Origin: Fen-1254 sp963769605
GTDB lineage: Bacteria; Bacteroidota; Ignavibacteria; UBA10030
Direction: 5' to 3'
Assembly: GCA_963769605.1 (NCBI GenBank)
Contig: CAVYML010000001.1
Coordinates: 372,001-436,000, forward strand
DNA length: 64,000 nt
Of the stretch, positions 28,501 to 36,090 are shown one piece after another. The notes under the pieces were generated by a model that was not told the DNA's origin, searched no databases, and was given only the letters and a program-made list of their open reading frames with translations. Positions within the stretch are counted from its first letter, which is position 1, and the number at the start of each line of letters is the position of its first letter. The position numbers and the translations under genes were made by a program.

Positions 28501-28854
28501 ACGCCGGGTATGGTGGTACAGGCAGACCGTAACCTTATGGGGATAGTTCTGGAAAATCTCCTCGACAATGCATGGAAATTTACCGGTAAACATCCGACAG
28601 CCAAGATTGAAATGGGAAAAATAATGCGAGATGGACAGCAAGTATATTTTGTGCGCGATGATGGTGACGGATTTGATATGGCTTATGCAGGTAAATTGTT
28701 CGGAGCTTTCCAAAGGATACATACTCCTGTCGATTTTAAAGGAAGTGGAATCGGATTGGCTACTGTCCGGCGAATTATTCATCGACATGGCGGTCAGGTA
28801 TGGGCGGAAGCCGAGAAAGACAGAGGAGCTGCATTTTATTTCACAATACCGTAA
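25591..28854 (+). CDS. Two-component sensor kinase with propeller sensor domain
   Basis: A 1087-residue kinase. After a signal peptide (ending PCYAQ) come about fourteen reg_prop repeats, each with the pattern SLSNNxIxxIxEDxxGxLWIGT and GGLxRFDR, forming periplasmic beta-propellers, then a Y_Y_Y domain (about 730-800), one membrane helix (WWFYTSMMFVIAGIVFGL), a HisKA domain with H879 in SVSHDLRAP, and a HATPase domain (ENLLDNAWKF, DDGDGFD, GSGIGLATVRRI). No receiver or DNA-binding domain is attached, so it must signal through the next gene. Such sensors often respond to polysaccharides, but the ligand is unknown. An ATG at 25540 is possible but would bury the signal peptide. Confidence 0.9.
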   Translation: MKKAMRKTVIIWSISLILLISPCYAQMGKILFERISTESGLSQSSVVCICQDRKGFLWFGTFEGLNRYDGYTFKVYRNDPDNPSSLSNNAIVSVLEDHLGVLWIGTEGGLDRFDREKERFIHYKKDPDNPNSLSSNFIQYLYEDRSGTLWIGTNGGGLDQFDRKTEKFIRYINDPKNTNSLSNNNALSILEDMHGRLWIGTDGGLNYFNRMKGEFIRYQKNPHDPHSLSHNSVWRIYEDRSGNLWLGTWGGGLNRFDDRRNNFVRYQNNPDDPNSLSNNNIRALYEDKNRNLWVGTDGGGLNKFVAGSKIGDRGRFIHYQSNSQEPTNLSSNSVISIFEDRLGILWVGTLYNGINKYNPRTKQFLLYRNHPNDINSLSKNTIRSMYEDSQGMIWIGTDDGGLDRLDRRKNQFTHFIHNPADTNSLSGNTIICICEDQDSRLWIGTDNALNRFDRKKGTFIHYRNDPDNPRSISQNGAWSLYKDRTGNLWAGTFGKGLNHFDYAKEEFTHYVYDQNDPKSISDNFIWTIYEDLSGTFWIGTNSGGLNRFEPADKRFIHYGSDSRDSSSVSDNKIMNIYEDHAGTLWLGTTNGLNKFDRKSGTFHRYSDKDGLPNNIIQGILEDHHGNLWISTNRGLSKFNSSTGRFNNYFENDGLQGNEFSVNACFQSRSGEMVFGGMNGFNIFNPDSIHTDSTRPAVVITDFQIFNKPIAPDKNVDGHPILQRSISESDEIHLSYKENVFSFEFAALHFVSPKDNHYAYMMEGFEKEWNYTDAKRRFVTYTNLPGGTYTFRVKASNNQGIWNEEGTSIRIIITPPFWRTWWFYTSMMFVIAGIVFGLHRWRVWQLLKREKDLEQHVQDRTRQLEFANKELEAFSYSVSHDLRAPLRSIDGFSIALLEDYPDKLDEQGKDYLQRVHAASQHMEHLIDDILNLSRVMRSEMKRTSVDLSSLAQSIAHELSRTQPERRVTFIITPGMVVQADRNLMGIVLENLLDNAWKFTGKHPTAKIEMGKIMRDGQQVYFVRDDGDGFDMAYAGKLFGAFQRIHTPVDFKGSGIGLATVRRIIHRHGGQVWAEAEKDRGAAFYFTIP

Positions 28855-28869
28855 TCTTGAGGCGCTGCA

Positions 28870-29319
28870 ATGAAAAATAAAACTATTTTACTTGTCGAAG
28901 ACAATCCCGACGATGTGGCATTGACTCTTCGTGCATTCAAAAAAAACAACATTGCCAATGAAATCATTGTTGCAGGCGATGGACCTGAAGCGCTTGATTA
29001 TCTATTCGGAACTGGAAAATATATAAAGAGGGATATGAATAGTATGCCGGCTGTTGTCTTATTGGATTTGAAACTTCCAAAATTAGACGGATTGGAAGTA
29101 CTGGAACGTATCCGCGCCGATGATCGTACGAAATTCCTTCCGGTCGTTATCCTTACATCTTCGAAGGAGGAACAGGATATCTTGGGAAGTTATAGTCTGG
29201 GTGCGAATAGTTACATTCGAAAACCTGTGGATTTCAATAAGTTTGTTGATGCCGTACGACAATTAGAGTTGTACTGGATGGTTCTGAATGAGCAGCCGCC
29301 TTTTAAATCGGGAAAATAA
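28870..29319 (+). CDS. Rcp1-like single-domain response regulator
   Basis: A 149-residue receiver of the type that partners light- or redox-sensing kinases in cyanobacteria (Rcp1). The acidic pair is E10-D11, the phospho-acceptor D66 in VVLLDLKLPKLDG, T96 and K118 complete the active site, and the C-terminal VDAVRQLELYWMVLNE extension is typical. It starts 15 bp after the propeller kinase and 4 bp before the hybrid kinase, so it probably carries phosphate between them. Confidence 0.9.
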   Translation: MKNKTILLVEDNPDDVALTLRAFKKNNIANEIIVAGDGPEALDYLFGTGKYIKRDMNSMPAVVLLDLKLPKLDGLEVLERIRADDRTKFLPVVILTSSKEEQDILGSYSLGANSYIRKPVDFNKFVDAVRQLELYWMVLNEQPPFKSGK

Positions 29320-29323
29320 TATT

Positions 29324-31255
29324 ATGAGTAATATACTGCATATCCTGCTCGTCGAAGACTCTGAAGATGATGCGCTTTTATTGATACGTTACATTCAGCG
29401 GAATGGATTCGAAGTAATATTTAACCGAGTCATAGATAGAGCAACCATGATTGAATCGCTTCAATGGCAGTCATGGGATATTGTCATTGCCGATTATGCT
29501 CTGCCAACTTTTAGCGGATTAGCCGCACTGGAGATTCTAAAAGAAAGAAAAATCGATATTCCATTTATCATCGTGTCAGGGACGATCGGTGAAGATGTCG
29601 CTGTGCAAGCAATGAAGGCCGGTGCACATGACTATGTTATGAAAGGAAATCTCGCCCGGTTGATACCTGCAATTCAACGTGAAATGGATGAAGCAGAGAT
29701 AAGGCGGGAACGCCGGCGTGCAGAGGAAGCGCTGCATGAATCTGAAAATCGATATCGAGGTTTGTTCGAAGGATCCAAGGACGCGATTTATTTTAGCACT
29801 GTCGATGGCGAATTTATCGATATCAATCCCGCCGGTATCGAACTCTTTGGGTATACATCCAAAGAAGAATTGCTGGCAGCAGATATCGATCAGAATATCA
29901 TATTAGACCCTGACAGGTCTCACCGTAAAAATGAAAGGATCCGTACAGAAGGTTTAATAAGAGATTTTGAGTATACATTGAAGCGAAAAGATGGAACCTC
30001 TGCTATTGTCTTAGAAACAACTATGCCGGTGCGGGATCTACAGGGGAATGTGATTATGTATCGCAGTATTCTCAGGGATGTTACTAAACAGAAGCAGCTT
30101 GAACAACAGTTTATCCAAGCACAAAAGATGGACAGCATCGGAATACTTGCCGGAGGTATTGCCCACGATTTTAATAATATCCTCGGAATTATTTTAGGTT
30201 ATAGCAATCTATTGGAAGGGGCAAGGACTAAACCTCAGGAATTTTCCGAAAGGATCAGCGTTATTGTTCAAGCTGTAGAACGAGGCGCTTCTTTGGTACA
30301 GCAGATTCTTACATTTGCAAGAAAAGCCGATGTTTCATTTAGACAGACAAACCTCGCCAAAGCTGCATCTGAAATGCTTGCTATGCTCAAGGAGACATTT
30401 CCCAAGATTATTGTTATGAAGGGAAATTTTGCGCAGAATATTCCGGACATTTATGCTGATAATAACCAAATTCATCAGATACTCTTGAATCTTTGTCTCA
30501 ACGCCCGGGATGCCATGCCAAATGGCGGATTACTTACTCTGACAACTGAGATACAAACTAATGAACAGGTGCGAGAACGTTTTCCATCTGCCGATCAAGA
30601 GAAGTATGTCTGTCTGAGTGTGACTGATACAGGCGTAGGAATGGACGAAGAAACGTGTCTGAGGGTATTCGATCCATTCTTCACGACCAAGAAAGATGGG
30701 AAAGGAACAGGTCTCGGTCTATCAGTTGTCTATGGCGTGATGCAGGCACATTTTGGTTTTATCGATATAAAGAGTGAACAAAACAAAGGGACATCATTTC
30801 AACTTTATTTCCCGGTGCCGACAACAAGTACATACCAAATCGACTTGCAAAAACGAAAAGACTCTTTCCATCTTGAGGGCAAAGAGAAGATCCTTTTCGT
30901 TGAGGACGAGGATTTTATCAGAAATATGGTAAGGCTTGAACTCGAATCAAAAGGATACAAAGTATATACTGCATCGGATGGTGTTACAGCAATTCATTTT
31001 TATAAAGACCATATACAAGAAATTGATCTTGTTGTTATCGATATTGATTTGCCGGGAATGACAGGAATTGACGATTTCAAAAAACTTAAGGAGCTTAATC
31101 CTGAGGTGAAAGTGGTAATGACGAGTGGTTATTTGGACCGGGATGTCAAGAATAAACTTTTTCTGGATGGAGTAAAAGCCATTATAATAAAACCATATCA
31201 GCCGGAAAATATACTACGAACAGCTCGAGAAGTCTTAGATAATAAATCTTCCTAA
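29324..31255 (+). CDS. Hybrid histidine kinase REC-PAS-HisKA-HATPase-REC
   Basis: A 643-residue cytoplasmic kinase without membrane segments. Domains in order: receiver (D57, VIADYALPTFSG), PAS (about 145-260), HisKA with H281 in GGIAHDFNNILG, HATPase (NLCLNARDAMP, GVGMDEET, GTGLGLSVVYG) and a C-terminal receiver (VVIDIDLPGMTG, lysine in IIIKPYQP). The start at 29324 follows the stop of the preceding gene by 4 bp; an ATG at 29288 overlaps that gene and is not favoured. With receivers at both ends it fits the middle or end of a multistep relay. Confidence 0.9.
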   Translation: MSNILHILLVEDSEDDALLLIRYIQRNGFEVIFNRVIDRATMIESLQWQSWDIVIADYALPTFSGLAALEILKERKIDIPFIIVSGTIGEDVAVQAMKAGAHDYVMKGNLARLIPAIQREMDEAEIRRERRRAEEALHESENRYRGLFEGSKDAIYFSTVDGEFIDINPAGIELFGYTSKEELLAADIDQNIILDPDRSHRKNERIRTEGLIRDFEYTLKRKDGTSAIVLETTMPVRDLQGNVIMYRSILRDVTKQKQLEQQFIQAQKMDSIGILAGGIAHDFNNILGIILGYSNLLEGARTKPQEFSERISVIVQAVERGASLVQQILTFARKADVSFRQTNLAKAASEMLAMLKETFPKIIVMKGNFAQNIPDIYADNNQIHQILLNLCLNARDAMPNGGLLTLTTEIQTNEQVRERFPSADQEKYVCLSVTDTGVGMDEETCLRVFDPFFTTKKDGKGTGLGLSVVYGVMQAHFGFIDIKSEQNKGTSFQLYFPVPTTSTYQIDLQKRKDSFHLEGKEKILFVEDEDFIRNMVRLELESKGYKVYTASDGVTAIHFYKDHIQEIDLVVIDIDLPGMTGIDDFKKLKELNPEVKVVMTSGYLDRDVKNKLFLDGVKAIIIKPYQPENILRTAREVLDNKSS

Positions 31256-31262
31256 TTAAAAT

Positions 31263-31529
31263 GTAATGACTCAGCGTGATATTAAAAGAATAAAAAATAC
31301 TGCTCTCTTTCAGAGAATGAGGCTGTCCAAAAAGTTCGCATATTGATAGGACAGGCATTATTGCCCGCTTGACTGCTGACTCAGTCACGCAGGCAGGTCT
31401 GTCTGATATTGACGAAAAATGAGAAACAAGAATGTATGTCCTACCGTAATTCCTTCTTTTTGGACACACTCAAAAGGGGGATTGATAACTGAAAAAAATC
31501 AATTGTGTTAAATTACGCTGAGCAATTAC
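31263..31529. repeat. Miniature inverted-repeat element, copy 2, interrupted
   Basis: The ends GTAATGACTCAGC and GCTGAGCAATTAC and about 100 bp of the flanking interior match copy 1 (24986-25113). The left half of the central palindrome is replaced by a 147-bp insertion (31322-31468), which makes this copy 267 bp long. Confidence 0.78.
31322..31468. mobile_element. Nested small inverted-repeat insertion
   Basis: This segment is flanked by TGTCCAAAAAG (31324-31334) and CTTTTTGGACA (31456-31466), which are exact inverse repeats, and lies inside element copy 2. The ends look like terminal repeats of a DNA-transposon remnant or a MITE. It has no open frame of note. Confidence 0.6.
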
Positions 31530-31579
31530 TTTTATTCGATGTGCACCTATTTCGGCGATGCATTGCTATGTGTAACCCC

Positions 31580-32176
31580 TTATTCGTTCGTTGTCAATTG
31601 TCTATCTAATACTTCAAGCTTAACAATTAATCCATTTATTATTGCTTGCTGTTTTTTTATTTTCCTTAGTCTAAAGTCGAACCAAACAATCACGATCAAA
31701 AGAAATGTCACGGCATAAGAAGCGATTGCCCAAATCAACTCCATACGAAGAGTATACTCAATCAAGTAGAGAAAAAGACCTGCTGAAAGCAGGATACAAT
31801 AAATATTCAGCATCGTAGTTTGAAGGAAAAGTTGCTTCTCTTTTAATTTTAAAAGCTGTTGTAAGCATTGATTGTTGTTCATGTCGTAACCAACATGAAC
31901 TAATAATGGAATCATTCTATTGTACGCGAATAGATATAAAACCATCGCCATAATTGCCAATACAATTCCGATCTTGGTAGTTATCATTTCCGGCTGAAAA
32001 TAATACCACACAAATCCAATGAACGCGCAAGTCAAAAGCAGCGCGACATTTGTCGCGATCAACGCATATAAATTGTTTCTTTTGAGCCTCTTTATTTTAT
32101 CGAAGAGTTCCTTTGCGTCGGGAGTTGTTGTTTCTTGCTTATTCCACAATTCTTTTAAGTCAATATTATTTTTCAT
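31580..32176 (-). CDS. Membrane protein downstream of ECF sigma gene (possible anti-sigma factor)
   Basis: A 198-residue protein with a charged N-terminus (LKELWNKQETTTPDAKELFDKIKRLKR) and about four membrane helices arranged as two pairs. I recognise no named domain. It overlaps the end of the sigma-factor gene by 11 bp, the usual place for an anti-sigma factor, which is the basis for the suggestion. The region is AT-rich relative to the first 25 kb. Confidence 0.6.
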   Translation of the reverse strand: MKNNIDLKELWNKQETTTPDAKELFDKIKRLKRNNLYALIATNVALLLTCAFIGFVWYYFQPEMITTKIGIVLAIMAMVLYLFAYNRMIPLLVHVGYDMNNNQCLQQLLKLKEKQLFLQTTMLNIYCILLSAGLFLYLIEYTLRMELIWAIASYAVTFLLIVIVWFDFRLRKIKKQQAIINGLIVKLEVLDRQLTTNE

Positions 32177-32636
32177 AATTATAAAACATTCTCGTTAATT
32201 TTTCTTTGATACGATGGATCCTTACTCTAACATTTGCCTCTGAAATTCCTACAATGTTAGCAATTTCGGACTGTTTTAAATCTTCAAGCTCAAGTGAAAT
32301 GATGATGCGATCTGTTTCGGGTAACTCTGAAATACATTTATAAAGGAATTCAATTTTACTGCAATCATCAGTCTGCGGAACCTCTGTGATTTCTGTCGGC
32401 ATATTTGCTTTCGGCATTCTCTTATTCTTTTCGATCTGCCGTAAACAATGATTTGTAGTGATTCTAAAAACCCAGGTTCCCATTGATGATTCGTTTCTGA
32501 ATTTTGACAGTTGCTGCCAGATCGTAAGAAAAGTTTCCTGTGCAATATCTTCAGCCCAATCATAGTCATTTACATATCCCATACATAAACGAAAAACTTT
32601 CCGCCAATAAGTCTTATATATTTCTTCGAAAGTCAT
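32166..32636 (-). CDS. ECF-family RNA polymerase sigma factor
   Basis: A 156-residue sigma factor with region 2 (FEEIYKTYWRKVFRLCMGYVNDYDWAEDIAQETFLTIW) and region 4 (LPETDRIIISLELEDLKQSEIANIVGISEANVRVRIHRIKEKL, a helix-turn-helix). The start at 32636 is 7 bp after the hydrolase stop; longer versions would overlap the hydrolase gene. It is co-directional with the hydrolase upstream and the membrane protein downstream. Its target promoters are not evident. Confidence 0.88.
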   Translation of the reverse strand: MTFEEIYKTYWRKVFRLCMGYVNDYDWAEDIAQETFLTIWQQLSKFRNESSMGTWVFRITTNHCLRQIEKNKRMPKANMPTEITEVPQTDDCSKIEFLYKCISELPETDRIIISLELEDLKQSEIANIVGISEANVRVRIHRIKEKLTRMFYNYEK

Positions 32637-32643
32637 TTGTTTG

Positions 32644-33492
32644 TTATGATCCAATGAAGTTGTTGAGTTGTGTGTTATACCAATCTTTGTCGTCATACAT
32701 AATAAAGTGGAGACCTTTCGTGGCATATTGCAAATTGGCAGTCTTCAGGTTTTTGAATTGTTCATTTATTGCCGGTTTGAAGTTCTCGAAATATGATTCC
32801 AATAAAATTAATGCAGGGCATGTAATACAAGAAATCTTCTCTCGTAAGTCAGTATTAGAAAAATCACAATAAATATCTGCACATGTTGTTCTGTCTGATT
32901 GAACCGACCAGCTAACAACAAGCTCCTGTTTTGATGTATCTGCCAATAAATGTGATATGTTTTGTTTTTGCATTTGATAAAACTGTTCGTTCGTTACTGA
33001 TGTGATTTGTGATACCATAGCACTACAATCATTGTTTTCTTTTACTTGAAACGAAGGATTCATTAATCCAGCCAAACAAGGCAGTGCATCGATATTAACT
33101 ATTTTAGAAATGAGATTAGGATAATCAGCAGCTAATGCCATAGCTAAACCACCGCCTAAACTATGTCCTACAATAATGGGCTTGTCTATTTTGTTTTGTT
33201 GGATGTATGCAGCAATGGCTTTTTCCCAATTCTGAAATGTTGGTTGAGACTGAGGAGGAACTTCTGCAAAACCAGCCATAGTCAGAGTGTAGCAAGTGTA
33301 CTTAGTTTCGTAGAGTATTTTTGTTTCATCCCAAACTTTTCCCGAACAAGCAAAGCCGGGGATGAAGATTATTGACTGAATCCCTTTTCCAGAGATTTTT
33401 ATTTCGAAAGGGTAATTTCCACTTTGCCCAAAGACATTCATCGTCAAAGCTGAGAAAGCGATTAGAATTGATAATTTAGCAAACTGTTTCAT
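32644..33492 (-). CDS. Secreted alpha/beta-fold hydrolase
   Basis: A 282-residue hydrolase with a signal peptide (MKQFAKLSILIAFSALTMNVFGQ). The oxyanion region is IFIPGFACSGKVWDE, the nucleophile serine is in GHSLGGG, and a histidine in TKGLHFIMYDD is the likely third triad member. AAGGAG lies 5 nt before the ATG at 33492. It heads the operon with the ECF sigma and membrane protein genes. The substrate is unknown. Confidence 0.83.
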   Translation of the reverse strand: MKQFAKLSILIAFSALTMNVFGQSGNYPFEIKISGKGIQSIIFIPGFACSGKVWDETKILYETKYTCYTLTMAGFAEVPPQSQPTFQNWEKAIAAYIQQNKIDKPIIVGHSLGGGLAMALAADYPNLISKIVNIDALPCLAGLMNPSFQVKENNDCSAMVSQITSVTNEQFYQMQKQNISHLLADTSKQELVVSWSVQSDRTTCADIYCDFSNTDLREKISCITCPALILLESYFENFKPAINEQFKNLKTANLQYATKGLHFIMYDDKDWYNTQLNNFIGS

Positions 33493-34463
33493 AGGTTCTC
33501 CTTTTGTTTGCCTTTTAGATACACGAATTTTCAAAATGTTACAATTTGGGTGCATATTTTTTTGCAAACCTGTCTTTTCAATTTGAACACGCCATTATTT
33601 GGCTCTTCGCCAATGTGTATAACATTCTCACCAATAAACAGCAAACAAATCTACGAAAACATATTAATACTTTTATTTCACCTTTGGTTCAACTATGGCA
33701 TTGTTGTCTATGTTACTCGATACTGTCCCATTCGTGCTTTTCACCCGCTTTACCTTCTTTCGACGATCAACCCCCAAGATAAAGCCATTACATACTTTTA
33801 ACGGTAGAGAAGAGCAAGTGGGTGCGCATTTCTTTAGCCGGATGAGCCTCAATCCGTGATTCTCAAAGCAACCTGAGGAATTGCTTCTACTTCGAGATAG
33901 GAAAGGAATCAATATCGAGCGGAGGCAGAAGTGGTTCCCAGAAAAATTTTATTTTTTGGAAAATATGCCACTTATAGGCGCTTGCATCTCATTATAGCAA
34001 TATATAAATTTGAATTATTGTTGCTTCAGAGGCAAGCCGGATTCGGGAGGATTTTGGCTTTCATTCCGTTCCGGGATCGTGATTCCATTTATTATGCATA
34101 ATAATTTCAGTTGCCAATTAATTATACGATAAAGCACGATATTTTGACAATGTCTATAGGATGTAGTTGATTATTATGACAATACCTGAAAATTCTGCCC
34201 GAATTCGTGACCACCTCAGATAATTACTTCGAGCTGATAAACGGATCATTGCAGCAGAGTTAATCGTTGTATGTGCAGTCTATTTCATACGCCTATTTCC
34301 TTTTGGTACCCAAGTATTTCTAAAGAGAACAGGCGATCTTGCTGTCATTAAACAAAATATTGCACCCTAAAGGGTGCATTATTAATATTGCTTGCATATT
34401 TACACCCAAAAGGGTATAATATGAAAGATGGCAATGCTATAAACACCCTAAAGGGTATAAATA
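33493..34463. other. AT-rich intergenic region upstream of hipBST
   Basis: Nearly 1 kb without a gene I can support. Several short frames on both strands have no recognisable domain. The right end holds the three hip operators. The left end should hold the promoter of the minus-strand hydrolase operon, but I see no clear consensus. Confidence 0.5.
34361..34459 (+). promoter_or_regulatory. Array of three palindromic operators upstream of hipB
   Basis: Three copies of ACCC-TA/AA-AAGGGT lie at 34364-34375, 34404-34415 and 34445-34456, spaced 40 and 41 bp centre to centre, close to four helical turns. The first is part of an 18-bp perfect palindrome TGCACCCTAAAGGGTGCA. The third ends 8 bp before the hipB ATG, and its AAGGG could also serve as the ribosome site. 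This fits autorepression by the HTH antitoxin. Confidence 0.8.
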
Positions 34464-34679
34464 ATGAACAAATCAGATTTGCAGGATTTTATAAAAACAA
34501 AGCGCAAAATTTCAAATCTTACTCAACCTGAATTAGCAGAAAAAGCTGGAGTAGGTTTGAGGTTTGTCCGAGAGATGGAGCAGGGAAAAACTACGCTTCG
34601 TCTTGATAAAGTAAACCAAGTTCTAAAACTTTTCGGATATGAGTTAGGACCGGTTAAATCAAATAGAAGCACATTTTAA
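34464..34679 (+). CDS. hipB: HipB-like HTH antitoxin
   Basis: A 71-residue Cro/C1-type helix-turn-helix protein (LTQPELAEKAGVGLRFVREMEQGKTTLRLDKVNQVLKLFGYEL). It is the DNA-binding member of a hip-type toxin-antitoxin operon and probably binds the three palindromes just upstream. The next gene begins directly after its stop codon. Length and motif fit HipB well. Confidence 0.9.
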   Translation: MNKSDLQDFIKTKRKISNLTQPELAEKAGVGLRFVREMEQGKTTLRLDKVNQVLKLFGYELGPVKSNRSTF

Positions 34680-35012
34680 ATGAGAAAAGCTGAAATTAAA
34701 ATATACGAAAAAACAGCAGGATTACTGACGCAAGATGAAAATGGTTATCACTATGTGTATGATGCTGCGTATCTGCAATTGGAAAATCCTGAACCGATAA
34801 GCAAAACATTACCATTGCAAAAAGAGGAATTTCATAACAACGTACTATTTCCTTTTTTTGATGGATTGATTCCTGAAGGTTGGTTGCTGAATATTGCAGA
34901 AAAAAACTGGAAGCTCGATCAAAGAGACCGAATGGGATTACTTTTGGTGTGTTGCAAAGATTGTATCGGTGCAGTGAGTGTACACGCAATAGAAGGATAT
35001 AATGAAAAATAA
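34680..35012 (+). CDS. HipS-like small protein (HipA N-subdomain 1)
   Basis: A 110-residue protein equivalent to the N-terminal subdomain of HipA, here encoded separately. It carries the typical AYLQLENPEPISKTLPLQ and FPFFDGLIPEGWLL segments. In HipBST systems the separate small protein HipS, rather than HipB, neutralises the kinase. The gene starts immediately after hipB and overlaps the kinase gene by 11 bp. The assignment to HipBST is by gene order and length. Confidence 0.82.
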   Translation: MRKAEIKIYEKTAGLLTQDENGYHYVYDAAYLQLENPEPISKTLPLQKEEFHNNVLFPFFDGLIPEGWLLNIAEKNWKLDQRDRMGLLLVCCKDCIGAVSVHAIEGYNEK

Positions 35013-35955
35013 CCGCTGTTTATATTGCTACCAACTCTTAGAAGAGGAACAAACGGATTTTCATCCGACTTGCAGTAAAAAAATATTTGATTCATCTGCT
35101 GTGCCTGTACTACCTGACTTGGAAAAGGAGATGTACGATTTGGCTTTAGTGGCAGTTCGTAGTCGAGCAACTGTTACAGGCGTACAGCCGAAATTATCTT
35201 TGGAAATAGCTAACGGAAAAACAAAAATTGATCCCGAAAGATTTACGATCGTAGGTTTATGGGGCAACTATATTTTAAAACCACCTACACCTAAATATCC
35301 TCAGATGCCGGAAGTAGAAGATTTGACTATGCACCTCGCTGAATTGTCTAAAATTCCCACGGTGTCGCATAGTTTGATTCGTATGCAATCCGGTACATTG
35401 GCATACATCACGAAACGTATTGATAGAACTAAAAACGGCAAATTGCACATGGAGGATATGTGTCAACTTACTGAACGCCTGACGGAGCAAAAATACGACG
35501 GATCGTATGAACAAATTGCTAAAGCTATTTTGAAATATTCATCTAATCCAGGTCTTGACGTGGTGAATTTCTTTGAACAAGTGCTCTTCTCATTTCTTAC
35601 GGGGAATGCCGATATGCACTTGAAAAACTTTTCGCTCTTCAATCGACCAGGAATTGGGTATATCCTTACACCAGCTTATAATATGTTGGCTACCGCATTG
35701 GTCAACCCAGAAGATAAAGAAGAGCTTGCCCTTACTCTTAACGGAAAGAAACGCAACATTAGAAAAAACGATTTTACGACAGCTTTCAAAACTATAAAAT
35801 TAGACGAAAAACAACAAAGAAATATATTCGATAAATTCGATAAGGCTGTACTTCGATGGAATGATTTCATTGATATAAGCTTTCTTGATAATGAAATGAA
35901 AGACGCGTACAAAAAGCTAATTAAGAATAAACACAAACGAATAGCAGAAGAATGA
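35002..35955 (+). CDS. HipA/HipT-like serine-threonine kinase toxin
   Basis: A 317-residue kinase lacking the HipA N-subdomain. It begins with a CLYC...FHPTC pattern (residues 6-24) that may bind zinc. The glycine-rich loop region is TVTGVQPKLSLEI (57-69), with S66 as a possible autophosphorylation site. The catalytic motif is GNADMHLKNFS (D204, N209). The metal-binding position normally read as YD in the DFG-like motif is Y226-N227 (TPAYNML), a D-to-N change that could lower activity. It is the third gene of the operon and probably targets a tRNA synthetase, as known hip kinases do (inference). Confidence 0.85.
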   Translation: MKNNRCLYCYQLLEEEQTDFHPTCSKKIFDSSAVPVLPDLEKEMYDLALVAVRSRATVTGVQPKLSLEIANGKTKIDPERFTIVGLWGNYILKPPTPKYPQMPEVEDLTMHLAELSKIPTVSHSLIRMQSGTLAYITKRIDRTKNGKLHMEDMCQLTERLTEQKYDGSYEQIAKAILKYSSNPGLDVVNFFEQVLFSFLTGNADMHLKNFSLFNRPGIGYILTPAYNMLATALVNPEDKEELALTLNGKKRNIRKNDFTTAFKTIKLDEKQQRNIFDKFDKAVLRWNDFIDISFLDNEMKDAYKKLIKNKHKRIAEE

Positions 35956-36090
35956 ATACCAACAGACTTTTGGCATATCCCAAAATAATCACGCCTATCA
36001 ATTATGGATTGTCATGAAAGTAGAAATCGCTGTTACTGCAAATAAGCAACAAGAGAATGAAACTGATGCAGCTCTGCCAAAAGGAAAAGA

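Noticed and set aside
33508..33912. Overlapping short frames on both strands upstream of hipBST
   Set aside because: Compositionally random, with no motif or start signal.
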